Assembly: GCF_028622115.1 (NCBI RefSeq)
Contig: NZ_CP097263.1
Span: forward strand, 992,001 to 1,056,000
Reading direction: 5' to 3'
DNA from: Kutzneria chonburiensis
Lineage (GTDB): Bacteria; Actinomycetota; Actinomycetes; Mycobacteriales; Pseudonocardiaceae
DNA length: 64,000 nucleotides
Each line of letters starts with the position of its first letter. The first letter of the stretch is position 1. Below the pieces are notes generated by a model, which was not told the DNA's origin, did no database searches, and worked only from the letters and a program-made list of their open reading frames with translations. Position numbers and translations under genes: made by a program. This document shows, piece after piece, positions 52,014 through 62,788 of the stretch.

Positions 52014-54581
52014 TCACGGATAGTCGGTGACCGTGGAGGGGACGGTGGCCGTGCCGACCGTCGGCTGGCCGACGTCGTTGATCACGTGGTTGAACTCGCC
52101 GTCGCCGGCCAGTGACACCACGGTCAGATCGTGCATGCGGACGCCGGCCGTGATCGGCACCTCGAAGCCGTGGTCCTGTCGGATGGATTTGTCGGAGGTG
52201 TAATTGCAGTAGCTGCCTAGGCCCCAGGCCTCATGGCTGGTCACCGAGTTCTCCACCTTGTAGGCGGCGAAGCCCAGCGTCGACCCGTTCTGCACGGCGG
52301 CCTGGTTCGGGGCGTCGTAGGCCTTCTCGTTCTGGAAGAAGATGGTCCGGCCGCCGTTGCCGAACCAGTCCACGTCGTACTTCTTGAAGTGCTCGCTGAA
52401 CAGTCCGGTGGCCAGCACGTTGGTGCCGCGCACCACCAGGCCGTAGTCGGCCGGGTTGTCGTTCCAGCCGACACCGTCGCCGTGGTCGGCCCGCCACAGC
52501 CAGGTGTGGTCGATGACCGTGTCGTTGCTGTCGACCTCCATCGCCGTCCCGGCGGCGGCCCGGCCGGCGCCGCCGACGCGTACGTAGACGTCCTGGACGA
52601 CGGTCGGATCGGCGGCGTGGCTCGTGGTCGAGCCGGGGGAGCCGAGCTGGATCAGCTGCGGCGAGGACACCGGGCCGGCGTCGAGCAGCAGGCCGGCGAC
52701 ACGGACACCGTCGACGTCGGCGACCTTGAGCGGAACGACGCCGTTGTCCGGCACCACCGTGGCCTCGCCCAGGCCCAGCACCACGGTGTCCGGCCGGGTG
52801 ACGTTGATCGTCTGGTCGACGTGGTAGATGCCCGGCGTGAACAGCAGGTTCAGGCCTTGGGTCAGCGCGGCGTTGATCGCCGCGGCGGTCGCGCCCGCCT
52901 TGACGACGTAGAACCGGCTCAGTGGAAGGGAGGTACCGGGCGTGTGGCCGTTGGCCCAGGACACGCCGCGCACGTTCGTCCGCTTCGACGGCACGAACAC
53001 CGCGTAGCCACCGCTGCCGTCCAGGTAGAGGTACGGCTTCTCCACCGACACCGGTGTGGTGTCGAGCGTGGTGTAGGTCGGGTTCGGGAAGCCTTGTGCC
53101 GGAGCGCCCTGCACGCCGGAGAACACCTGGTTCCACACGCCGTTGCTCCAGCCGCCGATCGCGCTGTCCCTGGTGTAGAACTGCTGCTGGGCGTAGTTGC
53201 CGACCTGGCCGGAGATCCGGCTGTCGGCGATGTAGCCGCCGCTGGCCCAGCCGTAGCTGGCCGAGTCCAGGTTCAGGCCGCCGTGCACGTCCATCCGCCG
53301 GAACGGGGCCGCTTGCGCCACCGCCCACCGATCGGTGCCGCTGACCGGATTCAGCGCCATGTTTTCCGCCGAGCGCCAAAAGTTCAGGGTCGCGTTGCCC
53401 GCGTTCCAGCCGGCGTCCACGGTGATGTCGCCGTTGATCGTGACGTCGTCCGGGTCCTGGCCGAGGCCGGAGATCGAGGTGTAGAAGCCGATCTGGGCGT
53501 TGATGCCGTTGTAGGTGCCCGGCTTGAGCAGGATCTGGTAGCGGCCGGCGCCGAACTGGGCCTTCTCCTGCTGCTGGAAGATCGCGTCGAGCCGGCCCTG
53601 GAGGTTGGGCGTCGACGGGTCGAAGACCAGCACGTTCGGGCCGAGGTCGCCGCCGCCTTGCGGGGGCGTCGTTCCGCCGCTGGTGTGCACCTGGAGTTCC
53701 CAGAGCGAGTAGCCGTACCCGGTGCCGCGCTGCGTCCCCGTCAGCCGCACGTACCGGGCATTCCCGCTCACCGCCAGCGTTTCCGTCCCACCCGCTCCGG
53801 TTGTCGTCGAGTACGCGGTCGTCCAGTTAGCGCCGTCGTTGGACAGCGCTATCTGATACGCCTTCCCGTACGCCGTTTCCCATTGCAGCACCACCTGGCA
53901 CACGGTCACCGCCGCGCCCAGATCGACCTGCAACCACTGCGGATCCGCCGCCGCGCTCGACCAGCGCGTGGCTGCGTCCCCGTCCACCGCCGCCGACGCC
54001 GGCGTGCCCCCGTTCTCTTGGCTCGACGCCGTCGCCGCCTTGCCTTTCGCCGCGTTGTCCGTGCCGCAGTTCGGTCCCGTGCCGCCCGTCTCCCCGTACA
54101 CCTGGAATTCGTAGACCGAGTACCCGTACCCCGTCGCCCTTTGCGTTCCCGTCAGCCTTACGTACCGGGCATTCCCCGACACCGCCAGCGTTTCCGTCCC
54201 GCCCGCGCCGTTCGTCGTCGAGTACGCCGTCGTCCAGTTCACGCCGTCGTTCGACAGCGCCACCTCATACGCCTTCGCGTACGCCGTCTCCCACCTGACC
54301 ACCACTTGGCCGACCGCGCTCACCGCCCCCAGATCCACTTGCAGCCACTGCGGATCCGCCGCCGCGCTCGACCAGCGCGTGGCTGCGTCCCCGTCCACCG
54401 CCGCCGACGCCGGCGTCCCTCCGTTCTCTTGGCTCGACGCCGTCGCTGCCTTCCCTTGCGACAGCAGGCCCTGCGCTCCTCTCGCCGGTCCCGCCGCCGT
54501 CACCAGCGTCAGTCCGACCAGCAGCGACAACATCAGTGCGGCAATCCCGCCGCGCGGTCCCGACCGCGCTGACCCAGGCAT
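52014..54581 (-). CDS. Secreted beta-helix protein with two F5/8-type carbohydrate-binding domains
   Basis: An 855-residue exported protein. Signal peptide (LMLSLLVGLTLVTAAGPARGA), two F5/8C discoidin domains (about residues 40-165 and 177-305; both start KAATASSQENGGTPASAAVDGD in part) that share a 72-bp identical DNA segment, a Gly/Pro linker, and a right-handed beta-helix from about residue 315 (GIYHVDQTINV; DHTWLWRADHGDG; EHFKKYDVDWFGNGGRTIFFQNE). Similar proteins are polysaccharide lyases or glucanases (GH55/GH87-like); the family is not certain. ATG at 54581 has AAGGAG upstream. LacI-type operators precede it, so it is probably sugar-induced. Confidence 0.88.
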   Translation of the reverse strand: MPGSARSGPRGGIAALMLSLLVGLTLVTAAGPARGAQGLLSQGKAATASSQENGGTPASAAVDGDAATRWSSAAADPQWLQVDLGAVSAVGQVVVRWETAYAKAYEVALSNDGVNWTTAYSTTNGAGGTETLAVSGNARYVRLTGTQRATGYGYSVYEFQVYGETGGTGPNCGTDNAAKGKAATASSQENGGTPASAAVDGDAATRWSSAAADPQWLQVDLGAAVTVCQVVLQWETAYGKAYQIALSNDGANWTTAYSTTTGAGGTETLAVSGNARYVRLTGTQRGTGYGYSLWELQVHTSGGTTPPQGGGDLGPNVLVFDPSTPNLQGRLDAIFQQQEKAQFGAGRYQILLKPGTYNGINAQIGFYTSISGLGQDPDDVTINGDITVDAGWNAGNATLNFWRSAENMALNPVSGTDRWAVAQAAPFRRMDVHGGLNLDSASYGWASGGYIADSRISGQVGNYAQQQFYTRDSAIGGWSNGVWNQVFSGVQGAPAQGFPNPTYTTLDTTPVSVEKPYLYLDGSGGYAVFVPSKRTNVRGVSWANGHTPGTSLPLSRFYVVKAGATAAAINAALTQGLNLLFTPGIYHVDQTINVTRPDTVVLGLGEATVVPDNGVVPLKVADVDGVRVAGLLLDAGPVSSPQLIQLGSPGSTTSHAADPTVVQDVYVRVGGAGRAAAGTAMEVDSNDTVIDHTWLWRADHGDGVGWNDNPADYGLVVRGTNVLATGLFSEHFKKYDVDWFGNGGRTIFFQNEKAYDAPNQAAVQNGSTLGFAAYKVENSVTSHEAWGLGSYCNYTSDKSIRQDHGFEVPITAGVRMHDLTVVSLAGDGEFNHVINDVGQPTVGTATVPSTVTDYP
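53934..54005 (-). repeat. 72-bp direct repeat, copy in F5/8 domain 2
   Basis: Base-for-base identical to 54345-54416 as far as I can read. The copies are 411 bp (137 codons) apart, equal to one F5/8 domain plus linker, showing recent duplication or gene conversion. Confidence 0.9.
54345..54416 (-). repeat. 72-bp direct repeat, copy in F5/8 domain 1
   Basis: Partner of 53934-54005. Flanking parts of the two domains have diverged to about four-fifths identity by eye, while this block has not. Confidence 0.9.
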
Positions 54582-54689
54582 GGGCGCTCCTTCATTCGGG
54601 CAGGGCTCGGCCGCGGGACCCTTCACACGGCCCCGCCGACCTGAGCGGACACAGAACTGAGCCGGAGCGCCCGGCGGTTTCCGAGCCTC

Positions 54690-54703
54690 GGAGAGCGCTC
54701 TCC
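54690..54703. promoter_or_regulatory. LacI-type operator 1
   Basis: GGAGAGCGCTCTCC, a perfect 14-bp palindrome with the central CG typical of LacI-family operators (compare the CebR operator TGGGAGCGCTCCCA). It lies 109 bases before the beta-helix start. Confidence 0.7.
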
Positions 54704-54790
54704 CAACGCATGCTCCCGGCAAGCTCCAGCCCTGTCAATGCCCCTCCATTCCACCCCACAAGCCGGCATTCCCGCCAAAACCGGCGAACA

Positions 54791-54806
54791 GGGAGAGCGC
54801 TCTCCC
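54791..54806. promoter_or_regulatory. LacI-type operator 2
   Basis: GGGAGAGCGCTCTCCC, a perfect 16-bp palindrome, 101 bases upstream of operator 1 relative to the beta-helix gene. Two sites spaced this way could support looping. Confidence 0.7.
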
Positions 54807-55460
54807 GCCGGCTTGTCGCCCCACCCCGCCCTCGGCCGGCCGCGCCCCGCTCAACCCACTGTTTCGCCGGTGAGGTGGTCGGGTCGGGGTGACTGCGCCG
54901 CGCGCAAGGCGCCGTCCTGTTCGGCTTGGGTGTTCGAGCCGGGCTTTCTGTGGGGCGGGATGTTCGATGACCGCGTGCGGTGCCGGGCTCGGTGGGAGGT
55001 GGCTGGGTCGGGTGCCCGCGCCGCGCGCTTGGCAATTCCCTGATCGCCATCCCTTGTGGCTTCGAGGCGGGCGTGCGGGCGCGAGAGTCGCGAAGATTGC
55101 CCAGGGTGATGACCAGATGTGCCGTGTAAACCAGTGGTAGGCGGCATGAAGCTGACCGCGCGGCGCAGGCTCCCGCCTTGACCACGTGGGTGTGCACCGC
55201 TCTGCGACCGGCGCCGGCCGCAGAGCCCGCCCCGCCGGCTCCAGTCGCGCCGGTCGCCCGCCCCGCTCCGGTCGCCCCGGTCGCGCACTCACTCGCCGCC
55301 CGCTCCGCTTGCGCACCCGCTGACTTTGGTCGCCTGTCCGCACGTCTTGATTGCCGCATTTTTCCGCGCCGGCCCCTCCCGGTGAGTCCGCTTCTCTGAG
55401 CGGCGCTTCCTTTCTCACGCCCACAGCTGACACAGACCGTGGGGTGGGAGAACCGTGGTG

Positions 55461-55474
55461 GGAGAGCGCTCTCC
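55461..55474. promoter_or_regulatory. LacI-type operator 3
   Basis: A third GGAGAGCGCTCTCC, 197 bases before the gcvH-like gene and far from the beta-helix gene. Whether it belongs to the same regulatory unit is unclear. Confidence 0.5.
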
Positions 55475-55670
55475 GGATCGGGTCTCACGACCTGGGACGG
55501 GACTGCTCCGAACGGGTCGGGCGGCAACACTCTCGGTGGTGTTCCTTCGCCTCCGTTTGATCACGATCCAGGTACGGTGGGCACCCACGGCGGCGGTCCG
55601 GCGGCGGCGGGTGACATCCTCGTCGGTGCGGCCGACGCGGCGATGACCAGGAAGAAGGAAGGCTCGTTAG

Positions 55671-55949
55671 GTGGTTCCACAGGACCTCAGGCACACCCGT
55701 GAGCGCGAGTGGGCGCAGGTGACGGCACCGGGCACGGTGCGCGTCCGCCCTCGGCTCGACAACAGGGTGCTCGTCCGACTGCCCGTTCTCGGCGCGCGGG
55801 TCGGCGCCGGTCGGACGGTGGGCGAGGTGGAGTCCACCCCGTACGGCGGCACAAGGCAACTGATCAACTCTGACGCCCGCCGGGGCGGGGCCCTGGCGTA
55901 CGCGAAGCGGGCGGCGTCGGACCACACGGAACACACGGAGCAGGGCTGA
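55671..55949 (+). CDS. Shortened GcvH-like protein lacking the lipoyl-lysine region
   Basis: A 92-residue protein at the place where relatives carry gcvH. It aligns with glycine cleavage H protein in three blocks: VPQDLRHTREREWAQVT...GTVRV, VLVRLPVLGARVGAGRTVGEVEST, and RQLINSDARRGGAL. Between them about 6 and about 22 residues are missing. The second gap removes the KSVSDLYAPVSG stretch with the lipoyl-carrying lysine, so it cannot act as an aminomethyl carrier. The frame is clean, GGAAGG precedes the GTG, and the stop overlaps the garA start (TGATG), so it appears expressed. Decay product or repurposed protein; I cannot tell. Confidence 0.75.
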   Translation: MVPQDLRHTREREWAQVTAPGTVRVRPRLDNRVLVRLPVLGARVGAGRTVGEVESTPYGGTRQLINSDARRGGALAYAKRAASDHTEHTEQG

Positions 55950-56526
55950 TGTCGATCTTCCAGAGGCTCTTCGGCTGGTTGGGGAGCCGCCAGGGGCGCG
56001 GTCAGTCCAGCACGGTAGGTTTGAGCGGTCCCGAAGGATCCACCAGCAGGAGGCGAGCTCAGGTGAGCACGAACGACGGGCCCGGTGTTCCGCCGGAGCA
56101 GTCCCCGGAGCGGACCACCGTCTTCCGGGCAGACTTCCTCACCGACGCCGAAGGCGTCGAGGCCCCTGTCCAGGAGCCCCAGGTCGCCGGGGTCGACGCA
56201 CTGCCGGCCGGGTCGGCCCTGCTGGTCGTCAAGCGCGGCCCCAACGCCGGCTCGCGCTTCCTGCTCGACCAGGACACCACGAGCGCGGGCCGTCACCCCG
56301 ACAGCGACATCTTCCTCGACGACGTCACGGTCTCCCGCCGCCACGCCGAGTTCCGGCGCGAGGGCGGCGAGTTCGTGGTGATCGACGTGGGCAGCCTCAA
56401 CGGCACCTACGTCAACCGCGAGCCGGTCGACCAGGCGGTGCTGGCCAACGGTGACGAGGTCCAGATCGGCAAGTTCCGCCTGGTGTTCCTCACCTCCGCG
56501 GGATCCGGGGGCCAGGGGGCCTGTGA
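55949..56526 (+). CDS. garA: FHA-domain regulator GarA/OdhI, apparent frameshift near the C-terminus
   Basis: A GarA/OdhI homologue. The phosphothreonine switch motif [11 protein letters not shown] and the FHA domain ([79 protein letters not shown], each in part) are nearly identical to mycobacterial GarA, which restrains 2-oxoglutarate dehydrogenase and is controlled by PknG/PknB. The N-terminus has about 40 extra residues before a GTG-S-T-N start region. As given, the frame misses its stop; one base added in the G5 runs at 56507-56511 or 56515-56519 gives a TGA at 56524 that overlaps the ftsR start. Confidence 0.9.
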
Positions 56527-57229
56527 CGTCGGCCGGGCGGCCACAGCGCGACGGGCTGAGCATCGGGGCGGTGCTGGCGCAGCTGCGCCCGGAATTCCCG
56601 GACGTCACCATCTCCAAGATCCGGTTCCTCGAGTCCGAGGGGCTGCTGCGCCCGGCACGCACACCGTCGGGCTACCGGCAGTTCACGCAGTCGGACGTCG
56701 ACCGGCTCCGCTACGTGCTGGCCGCCCAGCGCGATCACTACCTGCCGCTCAAGGTGATCAAAGAGCAGCTCGACGCGGCATCCGACCCCGACCAGCCGGT
56801 TCGCGCGCTGGTCGGGGTCGAGCGCTACCCACGCCTGAGGACTTCGCCGCCGGCCACGAGGTGCGAATGACCCGTGAGGAGCTGTTCGCCGAGACCGGCA
56901 TCGACCAGCGTCTGCTGGCCGAACTGGAGAACTACGGCCTTGTCCGGTCGGGCGCGGCCGGCTTCTACGACTCCGACGCCATGCTGGTCGCCCGCATCGT
57001 GGTGGCCATGGGGGAATTCGGCATCGAACCCCGCCACCTGCGCGCCTTCAAGGTGTCCGCGGACCGCGAGGTGGGGCTGCTGCACCAGATCGTCGGCCCG
57101 ATGTACCGGCAGCGCGATCCCGACGCACGGGAGCGGGCCGACGAGATCGTCCGCGAGCTGGCGTCGCTCTCGGTTGCGCTCCATACACTTCTGGTCAAGA
57201 CGGGCCTGCGCGGTGTCGCCGGTGGGTGA
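56523..57229 (+). CDS. ftsR: MerR-family cell-division regulator FtsR, apparent frameshift near 56828
   Basis: Homologue of Rv1828/FtsR. The MerR helix-turn-helix ([31 protein letters not shown] and [21 protein letters not shown], in part) is coded from GTG 56523 in one frame. The C-terminal half ([49 protein letters not shown]) is in the next. One C added to the CCC run at 56828-56830 joins them as ERYPTPEDF. Order and overlap with garA upstream and DUF151 downstream match mycobacteria. As read literally the frame ends at 56870 and the protein would lose its effector half. Confidence 0.88.
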
Positions 57230-57353
57230 TCTTGACAACGTGCCCGCCCGCAAGCGTCGTGCCCGCATGGCGGGTAGCGTTGAGAGAGTCCGTGGGGGAT
57301 CCTCGTAGGTGCGGGGACGCCGAGGTTCAGCCCGCTGAGGGAGGCGATACCCG

Positions 57354-57827
57354 ATGAGCGAGATGCGCGTCGTCGGAGTCCGGGTCGAGCTGCCCGCGAA
57401 CAGCCCGATCCTGTTGCTGCGCGAGACCGATGGGGACCGCTACCTGCCGATCTGGATCGGGAACGCGGAAGCGACCGCCATCGCCATCGAGCAGCAGGGC
57501 GTGCGGCCGGCCCGGCCGCTGACCCATGACCTGCTCAAAGAGGTGATCGCCGCCCTCGGCCGTGAGCTGACCCAGGTCCGCATCACCGACCTGCAGGAAG
57601 GCACCTACTTCGCCGAGCTCGTGTTCGACGGCGGCATCAAGGTGTCCGCCCGCCCGAGCGACTCGGTCGCCCTCGCGCTGCGCGCGGGTGTGCCCATCCA
57701 CGCCGAGGAATCCGTGCTGGCCGAGGCCGGCCTCGTCATCCCCGACGAGCAGGAGGACGAGGTCGAGAAGTTCCGCGAGTTCCTGGATTCCGTGTCCCCC
57801 GAGGACTTCCGTGGGGCGGAACAGTAA
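57354..57827 (+). CDS. DUF151 bifunctional-nuclease-family protein
   Basis: A 157-residue protein of the DUF151/BFN family (Rv1829 homologue): RVVGVRVELPANSPILLLRE, YLPIWIGNAEATAIAIEQQG, RPLTHDLLKEVI and VSARPSDSVALALRAGVPI. Plant members show DNase/RNase activity; the bacterial role is unclear. Its conserved position after ftsR supports the assignment. A strong terminator follows. Confidence 0.94.
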   Translation: MSEMRVVGVRVELPANSPILLLRETDGDRYLPIWIGNAEATAIAIEQQGVRPARPLTHDLLKEVIAALGRELTQVRITDLQEGTYFAELVFDGGIKVSARPSDSVALALRAGVPIHAEESVLAEAGLVIPDEQEDEVEKFREFLDSVSPEDFRGAEQ

Positions 57828-57840
57828 ACATGACTTGGTG

Positions 57841-57871
57841 AAGGGCCGTTCCGTGTGACGGAACGGCCCTT
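57841..57871 (+). terminator. Rho-independent-type terminator after the DUF151 gene
   Basis: A 14-bp perfect stem (57841-57854 with 57858-57871) with loop GTG and a short T-run, 13 bases after the stop. It closes the garA-ftsR-DUF151 transcription unit. Confidence 0.88.
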
Positions 57872-57945
57872 TGCCTTGTGGCCGTTCGGCCACCACCGAC
57901 TTTCGTAGGCGGCGGGGTCACGGGCCAGCCTCTAGGGTCTCGGGG

Positions 57946-58652
57946 ATGATCTCCAGTCGGGTCTTCGCGATCGCCGCGTCCGCCGCCGTGCTGTGCCTGT
58001 CCGGGATCGTCTCGGCCAGCGCCGCCCCCAAGTCAACACCCTCGACGTGCCGGCCAAGCCCAAGGCGCCGGCCGTCGCCCAAGCCGCCGATCCGGCCTGC
58101 GTCTACACCAAGGCGGTGCCGGCCGACAGATTCAAGGGCCTGCCCACCTTCGACCCGGCCAAGGCGGCCCAGCCGTACACCGCCCGGCTGGTCACCGACC
58201 AGGGCCTGATCACCTTCCAGGCGCTGACCGACAAGGCGCCCTGCACGACCAACTCGTTCCGGTTCCTGTCCGAGCACCACTACTACGATCTGACGCACTG
58301 TCACCGGCTCGTCACGCAGCGCATCTTCGTGCTCCAGTGCGGCGACCCGACGGGCACCGGCAGCGGCGGCCCGGGCTACTCGTTCCCGGACGAGAACCTC
58401 ACCGGCGCCACCTACCCGGCCGGCACGGTCGCCATGGCCAACGCCGGCCCGAGCACCAACGGCTCCCAGTTCTTCTTCTGCACCGAGGACACCAAGCTGT
58501 CGCCGAACTACACCCCGTTCGGGCGAGTCACGGGCGGTCAGGACGTGCTGCGCAAGATCGCGGCCGGCGGCGAGGACGACCAGAACAACACCGGCGACGG
58601 GTTCCCGAATCTGCCCGTCGACATCCTGCACGTGCAGATCTCACCCAGGTAG
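57946..58652 (+). CDS. Secreted cyclophilin-type peptidyl-prolyl isomerase, apparent frameshift at 58025-58029
   Basis: ATG at 57946 codes a Sec signal peptide (VFAIAASAAVLCLSGIVSASAA). The cyclophilin domain (YTARLVTDQGLITFQALTD; YYDLTHCHRLVTQRIFVLQCGD; TVAMANAGPSTNGSQFFFCTED; TPFGRVTGGQDVL, each in part) is in another frame that has no start of its own. One C added to the C5 run at 58025-58029 fuses them as SASAAPQVNTLDVPAKPKAP. The product then has about 235 residues, close to secreted actinobacterial PpiB. It assists folding outside the membrane. It is not a normal part of the garA unit. Confidence 0.88.
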
Positions 58653-58692
58653 CCACCCACTGTCAACGCTGTCATCGGTTCAGTGACACGCA

Positions 58693-58709
58693 GTCGTCAC
58701 CGTGACGAC
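58693..58709. promoter_or_regulatory. 17-bp palindrome before the MerR-family gene
   Basis: GTCGTCAC-C-GTGACGAC is a perfect inverted repeat, 39 bases upstream of the -35 box at 58748. It may be an upstream regulator site or the hairpin that ends the cyclophilin transcript. Confidence 0.45.
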
Positions 58710-58747
58710 CACCTCCACATGACGGTTTCGCCGCCCCGCGCGTCGCG

Positions 58748-58776
58748 TTGACCCGTCCCATGGGCGGACTTACCGT
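58748..58776 (+). promoter_or_regulatory. Sigma-70-type promoter of the MerR-family gene
   Basis: TTGACC (58748-58753), a 17-base spacer and TACCGT (58771-58776) form a good vegetative promoter for the regulator that starts at 58900. Confidence 0.6.
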
Positions 58777-58899
58777 CAGAGGGGAGTTGGTCGTGACGGT
58801 GTGAACCCCCATCGTTGCGACCTTGTGACCGGCGGTTCCCCGGACGGAGGACCGTCGGTTCCGGTCGCCGGTCGTCAGGCCGGTCGAGGGGAGGCTGTC

Positions 58900-59466
58900 G
58901 TGGTCGAGGGTGCGCCCGCCAGGTCCGGCGCCGGTGAACAGGGTGCCCTGTTCCCGGACGCGTCGGTGCCGGACGAGCTCGTCGGCTACCGCGGGCCGGC
59001 CGCGTGCCAGATCGCCGGCATCACCTACCGGCAGCTGGACTACTGGGCCCGCACGGAGCTGGTCGCGCCGTCGATCCGCAGCGCGCACGGGTCCGGCAGC
59101 CAGCGGCTGTACTCGTTCAAGGACCTGCTGGTGCTCAAGGTGGTAAAACGCCTGCTGGACACCGGTGTCTCGCTGCAGAACATCCGGGTCGCGGTGGACC
59201 ACCTGCGCCGTCGCGGCGTGGCCGACCTGGCCAAGATCACGCTGTTCAGCGACGGCACCACGGTCTACGAGTGCACTTCGCCGGAAGAGGTCGTCGACCT
59301 GCTGCAAGGCGGCCAGGGCGTGTTCGGCATCGCGGTCAGCGGGGCGATGCGGGAGATCAGCGGCACCATCCACGAGTTCCAGGCCGAGCGGGCCGACGGA
59401 CTGGTGCTGGAGCCGCAGGAGGACGACGAGCTGACCAGCCGCAGGCGGGCCCGCCGCACCGGCTGA
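58900..59466 (+). CDS. MerR-family regulator (Rv1830-like)
   Basis: A 188-residue MerR-family regulator. The DNA-binding part, ELVGYRGPAACQIAGITYRQLDYW, then LVAPSIRSAHGSGSQRLYSFKDLLVLKVVKRLLDTGVSLQNIR (in part), is followed by a short C-terminal domain (ITLFSDGTTVYECTSPEEVVDLL). GTG at 58900 is chosen since AGGGGAGG stands 5 bases before it; an in-frame GTG at 58801 would add 33 residues of low quality. In mycobacteria the equivalent gene sits between DUF151 and gcvP, as here. Confidence 0.92.
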   Translation: MVEGAPARSGAGEQGALFPDASVPDELVGYRGPAACQIAGITYRQLDYWARTELVAPSIRSAHGSGSQRLYSFKDLLVLKVVKRLLDTGVSLQNIRVAVDHLRRRGVADLAKITLFSDGTTVYECTSPEEVVDLLQGGQGVFGIAVSGAMREISGTIHEFQAERADGLVLEPQEDDELTSRRRARRTG

Positions 59467-59558
59467 GCCGGCACCGGACGTGATCGAGATGACACGCCGT
59501 GCTCAGCTCTGGGGCTCGTAACCCGGCCGGGGTAAACTCACGCCCGTAGTCGCACATC

Positions 59559-59768
59559 CCGTGCGGGAGAGTCCGGGCCGCGAGGTCCGGCGCCGAAGGA
59601 GCAAATCCTCCCCGGAACCTCTCAGGCCCAAGGACCGTACGGGACAGACGCCTCTGGAAAGTGGGCGCGCAAGCGCCCCGCCGACGGTGCAAGCCCGCGC
59701 CGCGTCCACAAGACGCAGCATGGGTGAAGCTCTCAGGTGCCCGTCACGGGCGGGGACAGAGGGGAGGG
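59559..59768 (+). promoter_or_regulatory. Tandem glycine riboswitch upstream of gcvP
   Basis: Two glycine aptamers in a row. The first (about 59559-59656) has the GCGGGAGAGTC start, CGCCGAAGGAGCAA, CCTCTCAGGC and GGGACAGACG. The second (about 59657-59768) has CGGTGCAAGC, GGGTGAAGCTCTCAGGT and GGGGACAGAGGGG. Glycine binding normally turns on the cleavage system. TAAACT at 59533-59538 is a likely -10 for the leader. The riboswitch ends about 40 bases before the gcvP start. Confidence 0.93.
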
Positions 59769-59806
59769 CAACGGCCCGCGCCCGCTTGCCCCCGGAGGCT
59801 CGACGC

Positions 59807-62698
<2,892 letters not shown>

Positions 62699-62712
62699 AA
62701 GATGTGACGATT

Positions 62713-62769
62713 GTGCAGGGAAGGACGCCTTACCTGCGTTGGACGCAGGTAAGGCGTCCTTCCCTGCAT
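62713..62769. repeat. 57-bp dispersed palindrome, copy 2
   Basis: A perfect 26-bp stem (62714-62739 with 62743-62768) with a 3-base loop, sharing the whole core with 12774-12830 except one central base and the outermost bases. It begins 15 bases after the gcvP stop and precedes the cupin gene, so it can act as the gcvP terminator. Confidence 0.95.
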
Positions 62770-62788
62770 CACACAGAGGGGGAGCGGC

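Larger units (their letters stand above)
54582..55670. other. 1.1-kb intergenic region with three LacI-type palindromes, no gene seen
   Basis: Very GC-rich DNA between the beta-helix gene and the gcvH-like gene. The open frames on the minus strand (for example 54735-55433) are Arg/Pro/Ala-rich, lack ribosome sites and look like antisense noise. It carries three copies of GGAGAGCGCTCTCC and imperfect direct repeats (around 54880 and 55003, sharing GGTCGGGT...GCGCCGCGCGC). Confidence 0.6.

Noticed and set aside
54735-55433. Minus-strand frames of 145-312 codons in the beta-helix/gcvH-like gap
   Set aside because: Arg/Pro/Ala-rich, no ribosome sites, no known domain; treated as non-coding.
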